From: Enoplosus armatus | Taxonomy: Eukaryota > Chordata > Actinopteri > Centrarchiformes > Enoplosidae | NCBI RefSeq assembly: GCF_043641665.1 | Contig: NC_092181.1 | Span: forward strand, 7,867,918-7,931,917 | Reading direction: 5' to 3' | Length of the DNA stretch: 64,000 nucleotides | Shown here: positions 53,169 to 64,000 of the stretch, in pieces | Layout of the letters: each line of letters begins with the position of its first letter | Numbering within the stretch: the stretch's first letter is position 1 | Position numbers and translations under genes: made by a program | The notes under the pieces: model-generated | The model's database searches: none | Told to the model about the DNA's origin: nothing | What the model saw: the letters and a program-made list of their open reading frames with translations, nothing else

Positions 53169-56100
53169 GTGGCAAATATCCAGTTCCAGTTATAAATATT
53201 TTTAACTCATATTTGGAATCAGGAAGTTACATTGAAACTAATATTAAGGCTAAGCTTCGTCAGCAGACGTTTCATTCCTTCACACACTCTAGTGGTGTTT
53301 TGAAGTCGCCGTTTTTCCACAGGTCATAGCCAAGCCATCCATCAATTAAAGCACAGTTGTGAGATTGAGTTTCTCCCGTAACAACATCAATATTTGACGC
53401 TTGTTGACTTAATAATTAGGAACTGGGACCTCCAGTGTTTCAACCCAGGTGGCTGGCAAAAAGTGAGGTGTGCAAAAGAGAGCCGGTTCCATTTAATCAA
53501 CACTTCATATCTTCTGCTGCTCATCTCATTTTCAGGCCACTGCAGGTTGTGAACATTAATTAGGCTTCCTCGAAAATCGTCAGTTTCTGCCCTCTCAGCA
53601 AACAAAAAAAGGGGGCTGCCGATCTAAATTGAATCTTTGAGTTGTAGTTATTTGTGAATGTAGTCACTTGCACTTACATGTTCAAGGCGAAACCTAACGC
53701 TATTAAAGCTCAACTATTAAGTCGGCCGATAGAATATAGGTGTTTTAGAGAATCTAACATCGCTCATGTTATATTGAATACAGAATATCAAACATACTTG
53801 ATGATCAAATGTATTAGCTCATCGTTATTTTGTTCATGAATGGACAGTTGGTTTGGATGAACCCCTTCGCTGCAGTGTTTCTTACTTGGACCTTTGCTCA
53901 GGGTTTTAGGAGTCTTTTGTATTTGTTAATTGTCACAGGGCGTCATGGTTATTTGCCCACTCCGCTCCTTCTGCCGTCGTCTTTAATTGGCTAAAACATT
54001 TTTTCTTTTCTTTTTTTTTCATTTGACAAAACCAGAATATTGTCTCTCCGAAATATGAAGAGTGGAACAATTTGCAAAAAGAGCAGATGCGGAACAATCG
54101 AGCTGATGGGATTAATCCCGTCCTCCCTGCCGCATCAGGCTTCTTTCACAAACCTAACACTTGACTCGCTGCTTTGCGTGCAGTGTGAAACGAGTAGCGT
54201 CCTCCCACCAGCGCTGTGTTTTTTTCCGGTCCCACAGAAGCGAGGTGGCTCGCGTTGACTCCTCGTGGTATCCAGTGTGACGATAATCAAGAGAAAGCTG
54301 GACAGCTGAGCAGAGGATCCCCCATGCAGAGCCTTCCCCCGCGACGCTCAGCTCAAAGTAAACAGCACTTGCAGGAGAAGCGAGAGGGGTACACTGCACA
54401 AAGATATGGGCTGTCACATCACATATGCATTACCTCGAGCAGAGCGCTCTCATCTCAAACCAAACAGCCAAGCCAGGCCTTGTTACCGCAGACGGAATAC
54501 GCGTTGAACAAAGATTGTTTCGTGGCTTTGTTGCATTCAACACGTCATAAGCGATGAGGGTTGTTTGCTTGGCTTGGATTTTGTTTGGGTGGGGGCTTTG
54601 ATGGAGTCACTTTGTTCTAGATTCTTATTAGCAAAACAGGATTAGGAGAAACAGGTAAAGAAATATCAAAAAGTTTGTGCTGAGCACAACTCAAATCATA
54701 TTTTCATTGTATTTATTTATTTTTTTTCTTTCTGTTCTTGCTCTCGGACCCTTTTGAACGTGTAAAGAATGTATGACGACTACGCTGGCTCATAACCAGG
54801 CCATAATGCTTTGTAGCAGCTGCTGCTGGGAAGGGATTTGGCATTCCACAAACGTCTGTGAAGAAAGTCAAGAAAAGCTACTGAAAATGTTGTGCCAGAC
54901 ACATTGGAACAGTCACCAGTAAAAGAAACCCATACACTTTGGGTAATTTCCAGGTGTTTATATCCTCATTCGTCATCCCATCAATACTTTGATCGCTGGA
55001 AATTGCCGTCTCATCTGATATCTTAAATGCCACATTATTCTGCAAGAACCAGATCTTCGGAGGGGGGGGGGAGAGGGGGGGGGGGGGGTGAATTCTTGCA
55101 TTGTAATGTTCTCCAGTGCACAAAAATCTACAATGCATGCATCATCAGTAATGTTTGGTTTCATCTTTATTTCGATATTTCTACGATAAAGAAACTGTCA
55201 TTTTGAAATTGTTTCAAATAAATGTATTTTTGTACATCAACGCTTTGGTTCTCTGGGTGATGGAATTCCTGTGAAGTGAAGGGTGCAAAGAAGATGATGT
55301 TCGCTGCAAATTACACTGCTTGCCTGATGAGTCAGTGTGCCCATCCACAGTGCAGAAGCACACAAAGAGGTTGGAATACTACCAGCCCTGTTCGCTGTCT
55401 TCCTGCTCCTCCACTCGGAGCGGCTCGGCTCTCACATATCTAACAGTGACTGCGGTTTCCAAAAAAAAAAAAAGGGTCAGAGTGTGTGTGTGTGTGTGTG
55501 TGTGTGTATTTTCCTATTTGATCATGATCAAGACTGTGGGCAGGTGCTGTACGAGCTGTGAGTGAAGAGTGTGTGCAGAGACCCTAATATAGTGTATGCA
55601 CATACAGTTACAAACCTACCCGCTCTCCAAGTCGAGTCATTTTGCTGATGACAGAGACGATGCACAGAGTGCGAATGTATGCATCGCTACCTAATATGCT
55701 GGTAATAAAGGCAGTGTTTGGGTGGGCTTTACCAATATATGTTAGCATGTATGCTATAAAGCCTGGCACATGTGCTAAAACAAGCCACAGAAATGATTTC
55801 TAAATGCTGTTTAGCCTGATAATCAGTGTTGCCCTAAACAATCGGTGTCACCTGTCCTGACGGATGGTGTCCACTGGAAATGACACGAAATCAGAGACGT
55901 GTGCAAATGTGACAGTTGTTGTTTCAACTCGCAGCAACCCGGACAGCTGCCTCGTTCGCATTCCACGCTGGTGGCTGTTTTTGTGGCCCAGCAAGCGTGC
56001 AGTTTTCCTGAGCAATGAGCGATCGTTACCGACGTTTTGTGTGGGGGTTTTTTTTTTATCTCCAAATACAGACAGTTTCTTGTCCCGTTGCTGTTCCCGT

Positions 56101-57680
56101 AGCTTACTGTACTTTGTGCTTATCTTGTAACAACAAAAAGCTAGTGTGGCATGTACCCACCACTTACCAAACAGCGCTTCACACATGATAAGTCACGTGA
56201 AATGAACACATGAGGTTTGCGGACGCATCACATTCACTGAGAAGTCACACAAAAAGAAAGACATCTGAATGTATGAAATCATGGAGAGAGAAAAAAACCC
56301 ATAACCATGGTTACTGTGAGAACAAGAACTGCTAAATATAGGCAGAGAAAAAACAAACAAACAAAACAAGTTGTAGCCCACAGCTAACTCACTGACTCCA
56401 TGGCAACAGTATACTTCCTGTTTGCATCCCCCAAAACGTTTTGAAGAGGAGCAAACAGAAAAAAAAAGAAAACTCAGTAACATTAATACTGCTTAATACT
56501 GCCATCAACATTGCTTTAATATCCCTAGAACACAGACACTCACTCGTTCACTCCTCTACTCATTCATACACAGAGGTGTAAAGTGTTTTTAGTTTTGTAT
56601 GATGCAATGCTTTATTTTCAGTACCCCCTGTCTGAATTATAACCCCCCCCCCCCATGCCATAATCCTTCTGTGAATTTCCATAGTAACACAAGTGTGATG
56701 CAAAATCAACTGAAGTTTTCAAGTTTTTAGTTGTGAGGCCCTACTTTGGTGGCCCAAGTGCAACAATCTGCAAATGAAATCCATGATTAACTTGACAGCA
56801 GGCCAAACTTAAACTTGGCTGCTTGTGTGCTGCCTGTACTCAGCCAAGGGTTGTTTGTGAGGAACGAACCGCCCCCCCCCCCCCCCCACACTCTGTAACA
56901 CCACTGTACAACCGCGAGTGTTTTTGTACTTCCTCCAACTCCAGCAGCATGTACATCACATACATTTCGCATTCTCCAGGTTAATCTTTAATTTCATATC
57001 ACATTGATAATTGAAGCTCATCAACGTTACGGCCTTCAGTATTTGGACCAAGTAGCTTGTCAGAAATAAGGCGTCTACAGCTGTTACATCAACGTGTCAG
57101 ATACATACTTCATCAACATTTAGGTTAACGTAAGCATAGATTGGAATATTAAAAGGAGGCCAAAAACACTTGATCGGGACAACCCTAATCAAAATGAATC
57201 CTTATATTCTACACTTAAGCGGAATTTATAATGAATGCTAGGGGTTAGCGCGAGTTTCGCTGCATGAACCTATTTTGAGTGTGGGTCAGCTTTGTTGGAT
57301 GGAAGGCTAATGCGACCGTACCATCAAGCTACTGCTGATACTAACTCATCACTTCCTGCACGTGCTTCACAATGAATGCAATGTAATGTGAAGGCAGTGG
57401 TAAACCTTTACTGTGATACCAGATGTGTTGACAATGGAGATTTACTCCAAATAGTAGTTCTGAAACGAGATTTAGACGTTTTCTGAACCTTTCAACAAAC
57501 TTTTAGCTACTGAAGTTAAAACCACTAAGGACGAGCTACAGTGTTTATCACCATTTATCACAGCAGCTCGGAGCTGTTTGTTCGGTCTGTATCTACACAC
57601 ACCACTAACTCTACAGCAGGAACACTCCACCAACTGCACAATCAATGAAAAAGATCACCTTTTTGGGAGCCTCCTCCAAA
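53169..57680. other. Intergenic or distal 3' region, no gene recognised
   Basis: AT-rich with homopolymers: G-rich run 55062-55088, poly-C 56643-56654 and about 56873-56887, (GT)n 55484-55507. AATAAA at 55217-55222 follows a compact AT-rich stretch that could be a distal poly(A) site of sorcs3. The open frames here have no supporting features. Confidence 0.65.
55217..55222 (+). promoter_or_regulatory. Candidate distal poly(A) signal AATAAA
   Basis: TTTCAAATAAATGTATTTTTGTAC, with a U-rich element just downstream. Would extend the sorcs3 3' UTR to about 5 kb if used; neuronal genes often use long UTRs. No direct evidence. Confidence 0.3.
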
Positions 57681-57684
57681 GATC

Positions 57685-58060
57685 TAGTCAAGTCAGTTCA
57701 TTTATGTAGCCAAGTATCACAAATCACAATCTGTGCAGCATACAACACCCTCTGTGCTTAGACCCTCGATTCGGATAAGGAACCTCAGGGGGAGCAACAG
57801 AGGAGGGATCCCTCTCCCAGGATGGGTAAACATGCAGTAGATCCCATTTGTACAGAATAGACCAACGTAGTAAAATTACATGATGACTAAATTGTAAATT
57901 TATTGTAAACATACTGTTTATGAAGAATGGACCTGGGAGGACGTTGAGCAACTTCAGGTATCACTAAACAGATGCCACATGACCTCCTCTCCATTATGGA
58001 GATCTGGAGGAGGACAAACACACAAGAGGCAAAAAAGAGAGAGAGAGAGAAGAGGAGAGA
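57685..58060 (+). repeat. Fish interspersed repeat (GGAGGGATCCCTCTCCCAGG type)
   Basis: The order CAGTTCATTTATGTAGCC, CACAATCTGTGCAGCATA, CACCCTCTGTGCTTAGACCC, CGGATAAGGAA, GAGGAGGGATCCCTCTCCCA, ACAGAATAGACCAACGTAG and ACATGATGACTAAATTGTAA is a very abundant percomorph repeat I recognise. This copy lacks part of the usual central block. Confidence 0.7.
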
Positions 58061-58295
58061 CTGAATTTCCTGGAGGACGGAGGTCCAGATTCAATGATCT
58101 GGAATACAGTTGACCAGAAAGGTCATCCTAGAGACCTCACTTGCGGCATTCGTGGCATTGAAACTGGTGCTTCCAGACAGCAGTCCTTCTGGCCTTCAAA
58201 ATCCAATATCTCCTCACATTCAGCTCACATTCATATGGTTGCATTTCATCATTAAACTTATGTCTGTTTTGTCTTTGTTAAAAGGGCTTATGGAG

Positions 58296-59000
58296 TCCTT
58301 TTAGCAAAGACAAGGTCCTTAAACAAGCCACAAACATGCAGAAGCTTCTCCCTATCAACACAACTCTTGACCTCAGGCTAATGGTTTCTAAGAAGGAACT
58401 GTGAGTGGAGAAGATGAAAGGAGTCCTTTATACCCTGGTTGCTGCTAGCCAAGTGAGTGCATCCATTTGTGACGAAGTGTTGCGAGAATTCAGAGAGCTC
58501 CTTGATGTTGCTGCAGCATCTTGATGGAGCCTCAGTCTGGCTCTCTTGGTCATGTCCAATGGACAAGCCAGTGTGGAGAGAGGAATTTCAGTTAACAAGC
58601 AAGTCATGGTGGAGAATAGGAAGGAAGAGTCGGCAGATGCGCAGTGGGTCATTGCTGACAGCATCTGGGCTGCTGGTGGCCTTGAGAAAGTCGCCATCAC
58701 CAAGGAGCTTCAGATGCCCGCTTCAAGCACTAGACAACGGTATGCTGCATATCTTGACGACAAGAAGAAGAAAAAAAACAAAGCAAATCAAATGCTGACA
58801 AAGGGAAGAGCTTGGCAGATGAACTTCAGGAACTGAAACAAAAAACCGAAAAGTCAGACATTCAACAACTTGAGCAGTCTGCTGATGAATTTGCAGGGAC
58901 GGGAGAGACGACAAGAAATATGACATTTATTGTTAAGTCAAATAGCCTGCGGCACGCAGCAAAAAAAACAAGACAAGCCTGTCAGATTTAGGCAAAGACA
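58296..59000 (+). pseudogene. Decayed transposon-derived ORF
   Basis: The clearest part (from 58546) reads SNGQASVERGISVNKQVMVE then AAGGLEKVAITKELQM and RQRYAAYLDDKKKKK. After a +1/-1 shift near 58805 it continues LADELQELKQKTEKSD and ADEFAGTGETTRNMTFIVKS before stops. Similar sequences recur in fish genomes as transposon-associated proteins, and the S-x-ERG-S motif resembles a hAT dimerisation region. In-frame stops at 58400 and 58522 and the frameshift show it is dead. Family assignment is uncertain. Confidence 0.6.
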
Positions 59001-59777
59001 TTGAAGAAAAATGAAAAAAACGATTAAGGATTAGACCTGGGTGATGAGTTCAAACAAACCATGATGGTGAGTTGACAATGCATTAAGAATCTGATGGATG
59101 GATGGATGCAGATCCAGGTGATAATCTTCTGTAGGTTCATCGCTACGAGCGACCCCTTTCACATTGTCATATTGTTATTGATACGCTGTTATTATCAAGG
59201 TATCCATTACGGCCGTTCCAAAGACCTCACTGCTGCTTCGCTGACAGGTAAGAGGGAAACAAATTCAAGATTGGGAAGTCATTTCTAATTAGAGACATGC
59301 AGGGATTTCTTTACCTTCAATTCCGAATGGGTCCCTTTTTTTTTTTTTTGACAAGAATCAAGCAGCTAATTATAGCGTTATTAAATCATGTCAAGATGTA
59401 GATGGAAACAAGAGGCAATAAAGCTTTCCCCTTCACTACTTTAACTCTTGGTAAAAGCCAACAAGTCTTTTAAAAGTTTTGGGGTGCCTTTTTATGAAAG
59501 GATCTTTTATATATCTGCTTCAGGTGGGGACTTTATTCAGTTCTTCTTTTTCCTCTTATTAATGTTAGTAATAAAGTGAAAAACTCTGTTTTTCAAATGT
59601 TAAAGCTGTTCTAATATTTATACATCAACAGTAGGAAAAAATACTATATGTGACTTACTTGATGTGAAAGGTGTCACTCGTAGTGACAAGCGTTTTGGTT
59701 TTACTACCCGTAACTTTACTCCCTTGATATAGTGTGTTGGAAAAAAAGATGTCCAAGTTTGGGCAAGAGTATGAGTC
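59001..59777. other. Intergenic, nothing recognised
   Basis: AT-rich, with a T run near 59336-59349. No gene or named repeat. Confidence 0.7.
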
Positions 59778-60210
59778 TGGACCTCTTCTCCAACACTTAA
59801 TCTTCAGCACGAATGAATGGCTACTGGAGTCCCAACAGGTTCGAAGAAATCACTGGAGATGATCAGAGTTCAGTTCAAATAGAGTTTATTCTTTAGAGAT
59901 AAACCCGAGCTGGCTCTGGAACCGACAGAATGACTGCGCTCGCTCTTGTATAGCCCAAAAGTCTCCTCCTTCCAAAATGGAGAGTGGTGAATTCTCCACC
60001 TTCTTCTCAAGAAAATCACCAACCATCTCTCCCAAAAATAATGGTGTCATTTCTTCCTGAATTTGAGATTGTACCGCTCCCTGCTGGAGTCCAGACACAA
60101 GTACTGACACCAATGTTTCTGGGATTTTTAGGTACTTCCCACTTGCCAAGGATATTGCTGACACGGGTATCTTTGGGAATTTCCAGCCTGCACCTGGTTT
60201 CCTGACACCA
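59778..60210 (-). mobile_element. LTR-like block (possible solo LTR), minus strand
   Basis: On the minus strand it starts TGGTGTCAGGAAACC, has a TATA-like GCTATACAAG about 260 bases in, AGAATAAAC about 60 bases later, and ends AGAAGAGGTCCA (TG...CA). That spacing of promoter and poly(A) signal fits an LTR. No flanking duplication or internal genes; boundaries approximate. Confidence 0.45.
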
Positions 60211-63050
60211 TTATTTCTGGGCCATATTTTTTAAAAACTTTATAACTTTAAGGTTACATGTTTCAACAAACATAGTTTTCTGTCATGCAAACCTCAACAT
60301 TAGATATGATTACATTTGATATGATGAGTACATTTGGTTATCACTTGTTATATTTAAAATACAGAGCACCTTTCATGAAAGTTTACTACAACAAGTCTCA
60401 CCGCTGTCATCAACTGCGCACTACCTGCCCAGCATCAAACGGCAGACAGGCAAAGTTACCAACCAGCTGGTGAACGTATTAAACTGCTGGAAACGTAGCA
60501 AACTAAAGTGTTTCATGTAATCACAATTAATTACAATTAACACAAACAATCTTCCACCCCAATTCAAATTCTGATAAGCAATTAAGCAGGTTCAAAAGTA
60601 GTTCAAGACACGTCCCATCAGATAACAACAATAGGCCCATTTATCATCATGACATGTTGACAGCAGCTCGAGAAATACATCATAAGAATGTCCTTTTTTG
60701 AAATACTCCCTTATGATTTCAGTCCTCCTCTTCCATCCTTTCAAACTCAGCTTTAAAGTTCTGCTGACAGTCGTAGACTTCACAATAGAAACAGGAAATG
60801 ACATTGAACTGTTACTGTGGACTTCGGTTCTGTCCAGTCACAAACAAGAAGTGTTGTCCCACCTTTTCCGTAATCGGAAATGTCGTTTAGTTTTGTGAAA
60901 TGTTGTTGTGTTTTGACCCCCAGGGCCACTGTTTACAGCCTGTTGTATGCCCCCAAGTGGCCAAAAAAATCAATTAACGCAGGTTTAAGTAAAATATCTG
61001 GCAACATAACCAAATGACCCCACAAATGCGACCATTCTGTTTTTAGATATGATATGTATTTAGTGTGTTTTCATTTGGGCTCCAATCTGCTAGTAAGAAG
61101 CAGATAAGAAAATAGGTTTTGAGGGCCTTTAAAGATTGATCATCAGCATCCTTAGATGCAATACTTCATTTATACTGTCATGCTTTGCTGCAGTGGGCCG
61201 ATCGCTTCACTTTCAAGGGTTAGGGTCAGGTTTGGGGTCACGTTTAGACATAATTGGTCCAGCCTGCATGTGATGGCTCAGACCTTGTTGACCATGTAGA
61301 CTCAGGGATGATATGACAGTCGATGGAGCAATTACAGCAATTACTGACTGGGGTTTTAATTATCACCGCAATGATGGTATGATTTCATGGTATGGCAGTC
61401 AGATCCACGCTACTATCTCTTGACCCTGACAAGTAAAATATTTGATTTGACGGCTCCTACACAACAATCCTGCATGCAAATGTCCATTCAGCCAAGAGCA
61501 AATCGAGGTATTTGTTGTGCTTGTTTTCAACAATGAGAGGACAGCTTTGTCATCTCAGATCCACCATCCTCCACTCTCCCTGCTTCCACCCACCCCCATG
61601 GGATTACTTCCACTAGAGTATGAAAATACCCTGTCACTTAATAAAAGCCTCCCTCAATTACGGTTTATTTCACCTTTTTTGTTGTTTTCTCTGGCTGTGG
61701 CAGATGAGACTTGGGCATGAAATGGAATTATTGGAGTTATCAATGCAAGATGGCAAAGCTGGCACAAACAAAAGCCATTTGTCTTTATTCACTGGGGAAG
61801 TCTGAGCGGAGCCTCATTATACTGTGGCTCGAATTAATCTCGGGCCCTGTCTCTCCCTTTCACCTTGGGATCCTGATACAATGTATTACAGGGCTCTTAG
61901 AATCCTGAACACATACTCTAACCCTTGGTGCAGGTTACTGATGGACTTGCATGTCAGGTGTGGGACAGAGGCACAGACAAATGCGGCAGTGCAAGCTTAA
62001 TGTGTAAAAAACAGGTATAGGTTGGGTTCCACTGTCTCTCTATTACGGTTTCCGCACTGTTTGATTTTTTGAGTTACATTTGATCTCAGACAGGAAGCCA
62101 GATCAGGAGAGCCTATAGACTTACACATTATATTCAGTTTCACAAACTGGCTTTGGAAACTGCATGATACACTTCTTTGACTTTTTTTGTGACACAGATT
62201 TTATGATTATGGGTGTTTCTCAATCTGTGGTTCAATATATCAACATATGCTAATAATATGAAGAATTAATGATGAAAATAATCCTCACTAGGAGAACAGC
62301 ATGGAGAGCATGTGGATCCATTAGAATAAAAAGTAAATCCTACTTTTACACCCATCCCCAGCCTTTCTTAGCATCTTTAAAGCCACCACCCACGTCACGC
62401 TACCAACCTCCTCTACCTTCCCCACTAATGACAAAGTCACTGGCCACACCACACCCACCCTACCACTACAAGCTCTCAGAACAAGCTGGATCAACCATGT
62501 CAAAATGCCCGAGTCATATATTTTTTAAAAGAATAGCTTGATGTTTTGGGAAATACGCTTATTCGTCTCTGGTGGAGCAGTAACTTCCTGAAATTTCTAC
62601 TGGTTGCCTGGCAACAGCTGAGAAATTGTCCGGAACATGGCCCCCTGTCAAACGGCGAACTGGCCATTTCTGCACTTTGTTTTTGTATGGAAAAAATAAA
62701 CTAAATGTAACATGTTAATTAGTGATGGACACTATCGACAGAGACAGGCTAGCTGTTTCCTCACCTAACTCTATATTTTAAAGTGGTGCAAAAAACTGGT
62801 TGTCATAGTGAGAGGGTTAGGGATACTGGATTACTGGATTATGAGGTTGGGTGTGGGCCCGGGTGGGGCTCAGATTCAATTATTTTTCAAATGTAATTTA
62901 ATGAGAAATTCTCTCTTTCTCTGCCTGACTCTACCAATCGCCTGGAGCCATGCGTGTCATGTGTTATAAGTAGATACACAACGCCCACTGGAAAATGGGA
63001 AGAAAGACAAGTCAATAATCGATGAAATAAAGCAAAAACCTGCAGAGGGG
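60211..63050. other. Intergenic, no gene recognised
   Basis: No coding sequence with support. 61700-61880 has balanced composition and no repeat resemblance and may be conserved non-coding sequence. Remaining sequence is unremarkable. Confidence 0.65.
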
Positions 63051-63054
63051 GAGT

Positions 63055-63810
63055 TTCTTAAAATCACCACTGGGAGGTGGACAAACTAGGAAGCGGTCAC
63101 CAACAGGGTCATAACGTGGGCTGATGTGGAAGATCCCACAAGCAAGGCTGGAATTCCTCATTAGGTCCCCATACGACACCCTCCCAAGTCCCAGGAACTT
63201 ACACCTCTGGTATGGCTCAGAAGAGAACTGCCACCTCTGTGATGCCCACAACCCCACATTGTACAAGCACATTGTATCAGGCTGCGAGTCAGCTTTGACC
63301 CAGGGTCAATATGGAAGGTGCCACGACCAGGTCCTGCAAAAACTGGCGGAGGTTTCGGAGGCACGCAGACTTGAAGTGAACCAGAAAGATTGTTCTGTCC
63401 CGACACCTGGATGTGAGTGGAACATGGGAGTCCACCGGGACCAGGAACAGCTGAAATTCCCACGTGAGATCTACCTCTGCCAGGATGGTGATCATGGCTG
63501 AACTCACTGTCCTGTGGGAGGAAGGTATGGAGGCAGCCTTAAGGAGAAGAAGGAGAAGTACAGCGAGCTGTCTGCGGCATGCACAGAAGCAGGGTGGAAG
63601 GCATCCACCTGCCCTGTGGAAGTCGGCTGCAGAGGCTTCATTGGAAAAATCCACCCAACGATTCCTGAAGGCTCTCAGAATTACCGGATCAAGGCAGAAT
63701 AAGGCACCCAGGGAACTGGTTGAGGAGGCAGAACAAGGGAGTTTCTGGCTTTGGCTGGGAAGGAAAGATGCAAAGTGGGATAAACTTGGATCTTAGGGTC
63801 AGCTGCAGGG
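63055..63810 (+). mobile_element. Non-LTR retrotransposon ORF C-terminal fragment, decayed
   Basis: The main frame from 63124 reads RLEFLIRSPYDTLPSPRNLH, then a zinc-knuckle CHLCDAHNPTLYKHIVSGC (C-x2-C-x9-H-x4-C) and ALTQGQYGRCHDQVLQKLAE. After a stop or frameshift at about 63500 it continues KKEKYSELSAACTEAGWKA and CPVEVGCRGF, a conserved block near the C-terminus of R2-type and related elements. Start truncated; several stops and shifts. Exact clade uncertain. Confidence 0.7.
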
Positions 63811-64000
63811 GACGTCCCTACCGCTGCCCCACCACCTCGTTTTGTGTTGGTCTATTGCTGTTATTATTTACCATTAATTATTTTCTTAATCTTTAATTGT
63901 CAGAAAGCCTACCCAAAGAAAGCATATAACTCGGGTCAAGTTCGAGTCTCACATTCGGCTGTACCAGGTGGGTTCGGGGTCAGGGTACAGTTTGAAAGGC

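Noticed and set aside
54040..54557. 72- and 113-codon frames in the downstream region
   Set aside because: No family resemblance, splice partners or composition bias supporting a gene.
1..64000. A previously undescribed multi-gene system
   Set aside because: One ordinary vertebrate gene plus repeats explains what is seen; no operon-like, defence, viral or toxin gene set is present.

Overview
This is eukaryotic, almost certainly ray-finned fish (probably percomorph-type teleost) genomic DNA. Coding sequence is sparse and split by GT-AG introns. The only gene I can support is a vertebrate neuronal sorting receptor. The remaining DNA holds fish-type interspersed repeats (L2-like LINE, Tc1/mariner-like and hAT-like elements, LTR-like pieces), many (GT)n arrays and long poly-C/poly-G runs. 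There is no prokaryotic, viral or CRISPR content.

From 4300 to 50146 on the + strand lie 23 coding exons of one gene, sorcs3 (VPS10-domain receptor SorCS3; teleosts can carry sorcs3a and sorcs3b, and I cannot say which this is). I joined the exons by hand. All 22 introns obey GT-AG, every splice phase matches, and the frame stays open for 902 codons to a TAA at 50144-50146. The product runs from inside the ten-bladed VPS10 propeller, through a ten-cysteine module, two PKD domains, a membrane-proximal domain and one transmembrane helix, to a 76-residue tail ending in the PDZ ligand T-S-V. The signal peptide, propeptide and first propeller blades are upstream of the window. From memory the human gene has 27 coding exons, so about four are missing here.

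Region by region: 1-4299 is intron with an LTR-like fragment. 4300-22516 carries the propeller exons and the start of the ten-cysteine module. 25059-26933 completes that module and begins PKD1. 32113-38528 encodes the PKD domains and the start of the membrane-proximal domain. 44620-50146 encodes the rest of the membrane-proximal domain, the membrane helix and the cytoplasmic tail. 50147-64000 is 3' UTR and intergenic DNA with a 511-bp Tc1/mariner-like MITE, a reversed L2-like LINE fragment, a decayed transposon-derived ORF, a second LTR-like block and a non-LTR retrotransposon 3' fragment. No second host gene was recognised.

No new multi-gene system is visible. The observations most worth checking concern RNA processing: two splice acceptors whose pyrimidine tract is made of, or replaced by, a microsatellite (exons w7 and w20), a weak donor exactly where SorCS proteins switch cytoplasmic tails (w21), a 33-bp-arm intronic hairpin, and a poly(A) signal abutting a transposon end.
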